5,731 bases of DNA. Origin: an uncultured Legionellaceae bacterium (GTDB lineage Bacteria; Pseudomonadota; Gammaproteobacteria; Legionellales; Legionellaceae). The stretch covers positions 1-5,731 of the forward strand of contig CAISSD010000250.1 of NCBI GenBank assembly GCA_903887975.1, written 5' to 3'. Positions 1-5,239 of this stretch are shown here, piece by piece (within the stretch, counting starts at the first letter, position 1; each line of letters begins with the position of its first letter). The position numbers were made by a program, and so were the translations under genes. Below the pieces are notes generated by a model. That model searched no databases. It was not told the DNA's origin and worked only from the letters and a program-made list of their open reading frames with translations.

Positions 1-3
1 TCT

Positions 4-58
4 GTTCAGGGCCCAACCCTTCGAGACGCGTGCTACGCACGCTCCTCAGGGCGAACGG
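4..58. repeat. GC-rich palindromic intergenic repeat (REP-like)
   Basis: The core is a perfect hairpin: GCGTGC at 28-33, loop TAC, GCACGC at 37-42. It is extended by GAG 23-25 with CTC 45-47, by CCCT 17-20 with AGGG 48-51, and possibly by GTTC 4-7 with GAAC 53-56. The element is much richer in G+C than the AT-rich DNA after it. Elements of the form TTCGAGACG...CTCCTCAGGGCGAAC are, to my knowledge, dispersed palindromic repeats in several bacterial genomes, so I read this as one copy of such a family. It could also end transcription of a gene lying to the left of the window, but no T-run follows it. Confidence 0.7.
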
Positions 59-84
59 ATTAAGGAAAAATGGCTAAAATCGAG

Positions 85-112
85 CTGATACAACATGGAT
101 TATTGGTATAAA
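85..112 (+). promoter_or_regulatory. candidate sigma70 promoter of the exported repeat protein
   Basis: A -35-like CTGATA (85-90) and a -10-like TATAAA (107-112) are separated by 16 bases in the AT-rich stretch before the gene. Transcription would begin near 119 and leave a short leader. A perfect TATAAT also occurs at 132-137, but no good -35 lies at the right distance, and it would start the message only a few bases before the ATG cluster. Confidence 0.4.
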
Positions 113-142
113 ATTTGGTTTAATAGAATAATATAATTTAAT

Positions 143-147
143 TAAGG
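143..147 (+). promoter_or_regulatory. ribosome binding site that decides among three ATGs
   Basis: TAAGG directly abuts the first of three consecutive ATG codons (148, 151, 154). Spacing is 0, 3 and 6 bases respectively. Only the third ATG is at a normal distance, so initiation at 154 is favoured. Confidence 0.6.
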
Positions 148-153
148 ATGATG

Positions 154-1974
154 ATGATTCGGCAAGTCGGCATCGGGTTTTGTGTGTTTGGTGTTTCTGC
201 TGTTGCGCAGGCGGCGAATTTTAACATTACCGTTAAAGAAGGAACGACGCTACCAACCATGATTGGTGCCGGCGGATTGGCTTCTGCCTATTACACAGTG
301 ACCAACCAAACCAACAGTGCGCGCAATGGTTATGTGGTGCAAGGCTTGCCACAGTCGGTCACACAAAACACCACAGGTTTAAATTGCGGTAATCCCCTTA
401 ATTTGGATGCGCATGCATCATGCACGTTGCAATTGGACATCACAGCCCCAGTTGTTACGAATTTTGCTTTGTGTTTGGGGTCTAGTTGCACCACTGCAGC
501 AACACCTTTGAATGTTGTGCTAGAGCCGGGTTTCTCGCAGTTGTTGGTGGGTTCATATGACAATTTTGATTATAATGTTGTCCCTTTGTTGGCAGAGCGT
601 GTATCGAATACTTCTTCCTGGGTTTATCCGCCATCGATTATAACCAATCTGCCCAGTGATTATGAAGCAGGAGGGGATGGTCTTTTTGATGCTTCTAGTC
701 TAACTTCAGGTTTGTTGATTGCGGCTGGGTATTATAATAATGCCGTTCATCAATATCCATGGTTGGCGCAAAGCTCGGGTATGGGTGATTGGACCTATTC
801 CATTAATAGCCAAACACCAGCTTTGCCAGATGACTTTAGTGATTATGGTTTATTTAACGCAACGGCTTGTGTTGGCCTATGGTGTGTTGCTGCAGGAAGT
901 TATTATAGTATTGGGTCTTATGATTATCCTTTGTTGGCACAAACCACCGATGCTGGTCAAACTTGGTCTTATGCGGTTGATGGTGCAAACGCGCCTTCAG
1001 ATATTGTGATCGGTGGCGGAGGACTTGGTTTTTTTAGTGCAGCTTGTGGTAATGATTTGTGTATTGCGGCAGGTGGTTATGCAGGACCTGATTATCAGTA
1101 TCCTTTGTTGATGCAATCTATTGATCACGGTAGCACATGGGTTTATCAAATTGATAGTCAATTGCTACCAGAAGATTATGCGAATTCTGGGCAATTTAAT
1201 GGCGCTGCTTGTGATGGTGGTTTTTGTATCGCAGCGGGTGGTTATGTCGACCTCAAAGGTGAGACGAATCTTGGTATGCCATTGGTAGCGCAAAATAATG
1301 GCCCTGAGAACTCGTGGGTTTACAGTATTAATGGTCAATCCCCCGGCCAACCTTCTAACCCAGTATTACCAGAAGACTATTTTTCTGGAGCAAATTTTTC
1401 AGCAGCAGCGTGTTCTAGTCAGATTTGTGTGGCGGCGGGGCAGTACAATTCATCGGCTGAAGGTTTTGGCGCTTGCCCCTTGTTGGCACAAACCACCAAT
1501 CAAGGTACTGATTGGATCTACAGTATGGATTGCAGCACATCAACATTGCCTTCTGATTACAGCAATGAAGCGGTGTTTAGAGCCGCGGGTTGCAGTGGTA
1601 ATTTTTGTATTGCAGTGGGTTATTATAACAATGGAAATGCTCAAGTACCTTTGCTGGCACAAACCAGGGATGCGGGGCAGACTTGGGCGTATGTTTCTCA
1701 AGGGACCTGGGCGTTGCCTTCTGATTTTGTGTATGGATACTTTACCAGCGCAGCGTGCTCGGGCAATACGTGTCTGGCTTCAGGCCAATATTCTAATAAT
1801 CAAGGTTATTTCCCCTTGGCCATGCAAAGTATAGATGGTGGTGTGACATGGACGGCGACCATAGACAGCAGCAGTGTTTTACCCAGCGATTATTTTAATT
1901 GTGGATCATTCTTTGGTTCTTGCCTGGGTGCGCCATCCATGCTGCCGGATTCGTTGCAGGTTTTGCGGCATTGA
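154..1974 (+). CDS. exported repeat protein with predicted beta-propeller (BNR/Asp-box-like)
   Basis: Residue numbers count from the ATG at 148; initiation more likely uses the third ATG at 154 because TAAGG ends at 147. A Sec signal peptide is clear: Arg5, a hydrophobic stretch from about 7 to 19, and an AQA cleavage site near residue 22. Residues about 24-128 look like a small Ig-like beta domain (YTVTNQTN, NPLNLDAHASCTL) of a style familiar in Legionella exported proteins. From about 131 to 582 there are eight imperfect repeats of 52-65 residues. Their consensus is F-x-AAC-x4-C-IAAG-x-Y, then PLLAQ, then an Asp-box-like S/T-x-D-x-G-x-TW, then LPSDY. Six consecutive repeats each carry C-x4-C (for example 241/246, 300/305, 537/542), and 585/592 may be a variant pair; these suggest one disulfide per blade in the periplasm or outside the cell. 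Asp-box repeats occur in sialidases, but I see no arginine triad or other catalytic site, so no enzyme activity is claimed. It stands alone, with its own promoter and a hairpin after the stop. The fold is inferred; export and repeats are seen. Confidence 0.85.
   Translation: MIRQVGIGFCVFGVSAVAQAANFNITVKEGTTLPTMIGAGGLASAYYTVTNQTNSARNGYVVQGLPQSVTQNTTGLNCGNPLNLDAHASCTLQLDITAPVVTNFALCLGSSCTTAATPLNVVLEPGFSQLLVGSYDNFDYNVVPLLAERVSNTSSWVYPPSIITNLPSDYEAGGDGLFDASSLTSGLLIAAGYYNNAVHQYPWLAQSSGMGDWTYSINSQTPALPDDFSDYGLFNATACVGLWCVAAGSYYSIGSYDYPLLAQTTDAGQTWSYAVDGANAPSDIVIGGGGLGFFSAACGNDLCIAAGGYAGPDYQYPLLMQSIDHGSTWVYQIDSQLLPEDYANSGQFNGAACDGGFCIAAGGYVDLKGETNLGMPLVAQNNGPENSWVYSINGQSPGQPSNPVLPEDYFSGANFSAAACSSQICVAAGQYNSSAEGFGACPLLAQTTNQGTDWIYSMDCSTSTLPSDYSNEAVFRAAGCSGNFCIAVGYYNNGNAQVPLLAQTRDAGQTWAYVSQGTWALPSDFVYGYFTSAACSGNTCLASGQYSNNQGYFPLAMQSIDGGVTWTATIDSSSVLPSDYFNCGSFFGSCLGAPSMLPDSLQVLRH
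538..1893 (+). repeat. eight tandem in-gene repeats encoding propeller-type units
   Basis: The repeats span residues 131-582 of the exported protein. Approximate units are 131-172 (partial), 178-230, 233-286, 293-344, 347-411, 414-471, 474-527 and 529-582, each ending in LPSDY or a variant (LPDDF, APSDI, LPEDY, LPSDF). They have diverged at the DNA level, but short identical runs remain: an 18-base run encoding the LLAQTT segment is shared by units three and six (near 931 and 1480). This supports origin by internal duplication. Units five and six are longer because of inserts between their conserved blocks. Confidence 0.75.
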
Positions 1975-1980
1975 TGGGGG

Positions 1981-2023
1981 GCAAATTCGGATTTGCAGGA
2001 TTTTTGCTTTCAATCCTGCAAAT
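1981..2023 (+). terminator. competing hairpins after the exported-protein gene, terminator-like
   Basis: A perfect 12-bp inverted repeat (1991-2002 with 2012-2023, loop of 9) starts 16 bases after the stop codon. Its left arm also pairs with GCAAAT at 1981-1986 through a TCGG loop, giving a 6-bp stem at 1981-1996 followed by AGGATTTTTGCTTT. The long hairpin has no T-run behind it, while the short one has a loose T-rich tail. Either could end transcription or protect the 3' end of the message. The pairing is seen; the function is inferred. Confidence 0.45.
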
Positions 2024-2029
2024 TATACC

Positions 2030-2066
2030 CTATAACTCGAAAATGCACGACAATCTCGGATTATAG
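2030..2066. repeat. imperfect inverted repeat in the convergent gap
   Basis: CTATAACTCGA (2030-2040) pairs with TCGGATTATAG (2056-2066) across a 15-base loop, with one mismatch and one G-T pair in eleven positions. It follows the previous hairpins by only a few bases. It may be part of a dispersed intergenic element or a two-way terminator; no long T-run accompanies it. The remaining gap, about 2067-2216, is AT-rich and holds nothing I can name. Confidence 0.35.
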
Positions 2067-2216
2067 TGAATGATAAAATATCCTCATTTATTAACATCAC
2101 CAAAGATTTAGAAAAAATGGAAGCCATTTGCATTTGTTAAGAAGAATATACAAAGCAAATTGACCATGTTACGGTTTTGCCTTGGAAAATTGGGTTGAAA
2201 AAATATTTTTGTATTT

Positions 2217-2243
2217 AAAAAAAAGAGGTTGATACCATCAACC
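2217..2243 (-). terminator. intrinsic terminator of the transporter operon, overlapping its stop codon
   Basis: On the minus strand GGTTGAT and ATCAACC form a perfect 7-bp stem with loop GGT (2227-2243). It is followed at once by TCTTTTTTTT (2217-2226), a textbook rho-independent terminator. The stem begins within the final glycine codon of the transporter gene and includes its TGA, so the coding end and the terminator share bases. Confidence 0.85.
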
Positions 2244-2918
2244 CCGCTCTAGTTTCTTTAAAAATGCCGCCACAAGACTTGCGGGCCATACTGCGATTAA
2301 ACCATACACCAGTTTAAACACCAAAGATGATGCAAGAATAAAAGCGATGTTTTTATTTGGCATCATGCCAAAAAAAGCAATAAAACCTGTTAAAAACGTT
2401 GCAAAGCCTTCACTGATGCTTGAGGCAAGAAGGCTTCGTAGCCAAAACAATTTGCCATGCATCTTGTTTTTCCAATAGCTGATTAAATAAACATTTAAAA
2501 AAGCGCTGCTTAAAAAACCCAAAACACCGGCGTGGGTAAAGCGCAATACATTGCCCAATACTTGATTAAAAGCGCCTGTATTGTCCCAATAGTCGGGTGC
2601 AGGCAGAAGATTAACCCCTGTTAATAATATCGCAAACAAATAACCACAGATGATGGTTTCCCATACCAGTTTTCTCGCAAGTTTTGGCCCATAAACTTCA
2701 GCATAAACATTGGCCCAAAAAAATGAAAAGGTATAAATCAGTGTTGAGCCAGGCTCAGGCACCGGGCCTATGATCACCACGCGATAAGCCACAACCGTTG
2801 CTGCCAATAATAGCGTGATGTAGATCATGGCAATAAGACGCATGTATTTAAATTGAGGGTTACTATGGGTATGGCTTGAATCGATGGAATTCATGATGCC
2901 TTCGGTGATGGTTGTCAT
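2238..2918 (-). CDS. VUT-family (YhhQ/DUF165-like) inner-membrane transporter, divergent
   Basis: This 226-residue protein has about six hydrophobic segments (roughly 27-45, 58-74, 86-105, 121-147, 157-183, 190-215), matching the usual length of about 220 in the VUT family. Known members such as YhhQ import queuosine precursors. The signature region is residues 70-86 (EVYGPKLARKLVW), and a second conserved block lies around RSLL...FATFLTGFIAFFG (161-184). The acidic residue usually found just before the first signature (TD-type) is Asn70 here, and the Asp usual in the second block appears to be Ala173, so the substrate may differ from queuosine precursors. The start at 2918 is supported by AGGAG nine bases upstream; an in-frame ATG at residue 9 with GAAGG before it is a weaker alternative. 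It is the second gene of an operon, 12 bases after the unknown protein, and ends inside a terminator. Family assignment is firm; substrate is unknown. Confidence 0.85.
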   Translation of the reverse strand: MTTITEGIMNSIDSSHTHSNPQFKYMRLIAMIYITLLLAATVVAYRVVIIGPVPEPGSTLIYTFSFFWANVYAEVYGPKLARKLVWETIICGYLFAILLTGVNLLPAPDYWDNTGAFNQVLGNVLRFTHAGVLGFLSSAFLNVYLISYWKNKMHGKLFWLRSLLASSISEGFATFLTGFIAFFGMMPNKNIAFILASSLVFKLVYGLIAVWPASLVAAFLKKLERG

Positions 2919-2927
2919 ATTGGTGCG

Positions 2928-2932
2928 CTCCT
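2928..2932 (-). promoter_or_regulatory. Shine-Dalgarno of the transporter, overlapping the previous stop
   Basis: AGGAG lies nine bases before the transporter ATG and shares its first two bases with the TAG stop of the upstream gene (TAGGAG). Ribosomes ending the first gene therefore sit on the start site of the second, which suggests translational coupling. Confidence 0.7.
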
Positions 2933-3362
2933 AGCTTGGTTTAAGATCGTTGATGGTTTGTTCTTGTATGGCGGTGCTGATGATGTTGATGAGATCGGCT
3001 TGGGAAAATAGACCCAATAATTCGGCGGATGCATACAATTCTTGGGCTGATTTTTGTAATACACTGGCATCATGCACTGATTTTAAAATAAAAATGGTGC
3101 GGCAATCATCGAAATTCTGACCAATAATTTGGTACGTTGGTTTGATGGGTTCGTTTTGGTGCTCTTGGTATAAAGCATAAAAAGTAATGGCTCGGGCATC
3201 ACAGGGTGAAAATTCTTGTAATAGCGCATCGTTTAAAACCAATTGTTGTGGCGTATAAATGACGGTTTGATTCTTAATGCCACTGATGAGCACCGAAAGT
3301 TTGACATCTAATTTGGGGTTTTCAACATCCACATGGATAATTTTACATCGATAATGTCGCAT
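2931..3362 (-). CDS. uncharacterised 143-residue protein, first gene of the transporter operon
   Basis: I do not recognise a family. The protein is soluble-looking, with no signal peptide or membrane segment. The first 50 residues alternate hydrophobic and polar positions as in beta strands (CKIIHVDVEN, VKLSVLISG, QTVIYTP). A mixed middle part follows (SPCDARAITFYALYQ, PTYQIIGQNFDDCRTIFILK), and the last 40 residues look helical (ASVLQKSAQELYASAELLGLF, ADLINIISTAIQEQ). There are only two cysteines after Cys6 (Cys54, Cys88) and no obvious catalytic or metal motif. The ATG at 3362 is preceded by TAAGGA with only one base between, which is tight; GGGAA lies further up. No other upstream in-frame start exists. 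A sigma70-like promoter lies directly upstream. Its stop overlaps the Shine-Dalgarno of the transporter gene, so the two are probably co-expressed, but this does not reveal its job. Confidence 0.75.
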   Translation of the reverse strand: MRHYRCKIIHVDVENPKLDVKLSVLISGIKNQTVIYTPQQLVLNDALLQEFSPCDARAITFYALYQEHQNEPIKPTYQIIGQNFDDCRTIFILKSVHDASVLQKSAQELYASAELLGLFSQADLINIISTAIQEQTINDLKPS

Positions 3363-3395
3363 GTCCTTACAGCTTCCCTTTTTTCCTCAGGTGAG

Positions 3396-3424
3396 ATCGT
3401 ACCATCTTGATGGGGTGGTATCAA
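3396..3424 (-). promoter_or_regulatory. sigma70-like promoter of the unknown-protein/transporter operon
   Basis: Reading the minus strand, TTGATA (3419-3424) and TACGAT (3396-3401) are separated by exactly 17 bases, with 5/6 and 4/6 matches to consensus. Transcription would begin near 3389 and leave a leader of about 27 bases. The spacer is spanned by an inverted repeat, TACCA 3400-3404 with TGGTA 3416-3420, with CCATC-TT-GATGG nested at 3402-3413. This could be an operator, although no regulator is identified. Confidence 0.55.
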
Positions 3425-3427
3425 TTG

Positions 3428-3457
3428 ATTTTAAACGCAACTGCAATTAAAGTTGCG
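3428..3457 (-). terminator. weak intrinsic terminator after the histidine kinase
   Basis: On the minus strand CGCAACT and AGTTGCG form a perfect 7-bp stem with an 8-base loop (3436-3457). It begins 28 bases after the kinase stop and is followed by TTTAAAAT. The tail is short of a true T-run, so read-through into the transporter operon is possible. Confidence 0.45.
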
Positions 3458-3485
3458 CACTTCAGGTAAATAAACGCTTTGATAG

Positions 3486-4550
3486 TCATCTTTTGCGCTT
3501 CAAAGGCAGCCTTATTTTCACCACCAAGCCGGTGCCTTTTTTGGGATGACGTAGCTCAATTTTGGCATGATGCATGGTGCAAATTTCATGAACCATCGAT
3601 AATCCCAGCCCACTGCCTGGATTTTTATGGCCCAAAATTCTAAAGAATCGCTCAAAAACCCTTAAGCGTAGTGCCTTTGCAATGCCTGGACCTTCATCGT
3701 GAACCTCAAGGATGATGGATTTTTTTTGGGGATGAATGAAGACCATAATGGCGCTGTTGGGATTAGAATATTTGATGGCATTGTCCACCAAATTTCGAAT
3801 TAAAATACCTATGGCGGTTTCATTACCCCAAAAAAGTGGTGTTTTTGTATCGTAGTCTAGAGACAATGAGATGTTTTTTTCCAGAGCAAGATGGGTCATC
3901 AGCGCTAAAATCTCACGGGTAAGAATGCCCAAATCCAACATGCTAAAATCGTGTTGCTGTTGTGCATGCGGTTGAAATTGACTCAAGAGTAATAGTTGTT
4001 GAATAATGTGTGTGCTTTTGTGAACGCTGTGTAAAAGTTGCTCGATGGCATGATTTTTTTCATGAATATTTTGAGTGTTTAATGCAATTTGAGCCTGAAT
4101 TTGGATGGCGGCAATTGGTGTTCGAAGTTCATGCGCGGCATTCGCCGCAAAGCGTTTTTCGCGTTTTAATGCTTCATCCAGTCGGGCAAAAAGAAGACTT
4201 AATTCCTCAACCAAAGGTTTTATTTCACAAGGACTATTTTTTAAATAAACGGTTTCTAGATTTTGAGGGGCACGATGTGCAACCTCTTCTGTGAGTTTTT
4301 TTAAAGGCTCAAGACTTAATCGAATAATCCACCATAATAGGACGCTTGTGATGGGGATGGAGATCAGTAAAATGTAAAAATCATTATGAAGCAGTTGCGG
4401 TCCAAGATGCTTGTATACGGACTCGGGCAGCAGTGTTTTTAAATGAGCCGCATCCCAATAATAATTGACCATGGTCGAAAGCAGGGTGATGATGATGATG
4501 GTTAATAACACATTGGTGAATAAAAAACGTCGTATGGATGAAACCTTCAT
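3486..4550 (-). CDS. sensor histidine kinase, QseC/PmrB-like, short periplasmic loop
   Basis: A 354-residue membrane kinase that would autophosphorylate and pass phosphate to the adjacent regulator. Segments in order: TM1 about 9-29, periplasmic loop about 30-57, TM2 about 58-78, a HAMP-like linker about 79-128 starting with the usual LSLEPL, and a dimerisation domain with the H-box HELRTP (His140). The ATPase domain has the N-box NLVDNAIKYS (Asn253, Asn257), G1 box DEGPG (285-289), F-box ERFFR (300-304) and G2 box GSGLGL (312-317). All catalytic motifs are intact. The loop of only about 28 residues is far shorter than in E. coli QseC (about 449 residues in total) and fits the PmrB/BasS size class, but I see no ExxE iron-binding motifs in it, so the signal is unknown. 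The start ATG overlaps the regulator's stop (ATGA), with no clear Shine-Dalgarno, so translation is probably coupled. A weak hairpin terminator follows. Family call is strong; the specific orthologue is uncertain. Confidence 0.93.
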   Translation of the reverse strand: MKVSSIRRFLFTNVLLTIIIITLLSTMVNYYWDAAHLKTLLPESVYKHLGPQLLHNDFYILLISIPITSVLLWWIIRLSLEPLKKLTEEVAHRAPQNLETVYLKNSPCEIKPLVEELSLLFARLDEALKREKRFAANAAHELRTPIAAIQIQAQIALNTQNIHEKNHAIEQLLHSVHKSTHIIQQLLLLSQFQPHAQQQHDFSMLDLGILTREILALMTHLALEKNISLSLDYDTKTPLFWGNETAIGILIRNLVDNAIKYSNPNSAIMVFIHPQKKSIILEVHDEGPGIAKALRLRVFERFFRILGHKNPGSGLGLSMVHEICTMHHAKIELRHPKKGTGLVVKIRLPLKRKR

Positions 4551-5224
4551 GATGTTTTTTGAGGCTTATGTTTGGGGATCATATAACCAATACCTCGAAT
4601 GGTTTGGATGAAATCGGCATTGAGTTTTTTGCGCAAATTATGAATGTGCACTTCTAGGGTATTGCTGTCAATGGCATCATTCCAACCATAAAGGCTTTGC
4701 ATGAGTTGATCGCGTGATAGAACTTGTCCTTGGTGTTCCAAGAGCTTTTGTAGTAAGGCAAACTCACGACGTTGAGTTGTTATGGATTTTTGATTGAGGG
4801 TGATGGTGTGTGCAATCGGATCTAAAATAATGTTTTGATACTCAATGACAGAATGAGCTCGTCCTTTATTGCGCCGGATTAATGCACGAATACGCGCGCT
4901 TAATTCATTTAAATCAAAAGGTTTGGTGAGGTAATCATCTGCGCCATCGTCAAGACTTTTGATTTTGTCTTCTAGGGTGTCTTTGGCGGTTAAAATCAGC
5001 ACAGGCGTGGTGTCATTATCTTGTCTTAGGTTTTTTAAAAGTTGTTGTCCGGATAATTGAGGCAAACCCAAATCAAGTAAAATGACGTCAAATGTTTCTG
5101 TTTTTAAAGTATTCATCACTGCTTTGCCGTCTTTTAACCAATCCACAACATAACCCAGTTGGATGAGTCCAGTTTTGACAGCATCGCCCAATAATTCGTC
5201 GTCTTCAATCAACAGCAGTCTCAT
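4547..5224 (-). CDS. qseB: OmpR-family response regulator, QseB/PmrA type
   Basis: Residue numbers count from the ATG at 5230. The receiver domain (about 3-120) has the acidic pair Asp10/Asp11, phospho-acceptor Asp53 in LLDLGLP, Thr81 in LILTAKD, and Lys103 in LTKPF. The winged-helix DNA-binding domain (about 128-220) carries the recognition helix SNTLEVHIHNLRKKL (189-203) and ends in the typical RGIGYM. Whole-length similarity from memory is to QseB and PmrA/BasR, which are close relatives and hard to separate by eye; the symbol is given on that basis. I place the start at the second in-frame ATG (5224): TAAGGGG lies eight bases before it but only two bases before the ATG at 5230, and family members begin with M-R-[IL]-L-L-I-E-D-D. 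It lies between yciB and the kinase it would receive phosphate from. In Legionella and Coxiella a PmrA-type regulator controls secretion genes; whether this is that orthologue is not settled here. Confidence 0.92.
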   Translation of the reverse strand: MRLLLIEDDELLGDAVKTGLIQLGYVVDWLKDGKAVMNTLKTETFDVILLDLGLPQLSGQQLLKNLRQDNDTTPVLILTAKDTLEDKIKSLDDGADDYLTKPFDLNELSARIRALIRRNKGRAHSVIEYQNIILDPIAHTITLNQKSITTQRREFALLQKLLEHQGQVLSRDQLMQSLYGWNDAIDSNTLEVHIHNLRKKLNADFIQTIRGIGYMIPKHKPQKTS

Positions 5225-5232
5225 CTTCATGA

Positions 5233-5239
5233 CCCCTTA
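5233..5239 (-). promoter_or_regulatory. Shine-Dalgarno of the response regulator, overlapping the yciB stop
   Basis: TAAGGGG includes the TAA stop of yciB and lies eight bases before the ATG at 5224. It decides the regulator's start in favour of 5224 over 5230 and suggests coupled translation with yciB. Confidence 0.65.

Noticed and set aside
119..142. Two TTTAAT motifs (119-124, 137-142) as a PmrA-type tandem box before the exported-protein gene
   Set aside because: The repeats are 18 bases apart instead of the roughly 11 expected for the known tandem site, and such AT-rich words are common here.
330..563. Minus-strand open frame of 77 codons opposite the N-terminal domain
   Set aside because: It is antisense to a well-supported gene, has no recognisable protein features, and no promoter or ribosome binding site was seen.
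1298..1834. Long plus-strand open frame (178 codons) in another frame of the exported-protein gene
   Set aside because: It lies wholly inside the repeat gene, lacks a ribosome binding site, and reads as a shadow of the repeats (CWHKPP recurring where the true frame has LLAQTT).
154..1974. Sialidase (neuraminidase) activity for the repeat protein
   Set aside because: Asp-box-like repeats are present, but no FRIP-type motif or arginine triad is visible, so only the fold is suggested.
3363..3485. A preQ1-type riboswitch ahead of the transporter operon
   Set aside because: The predicted leader is only about 27 bases, and I see no compact pseudoknot-type layout; the inverted repeats lie in the promoter rather than the leader.
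4010..4294. Plus-strand open frame of 94 codons opposite the histidine kinase
   Set aside because: It is antisense to the H-box and HAMP region of an intact kinase, whose conserved motifs fully explain the sequence.
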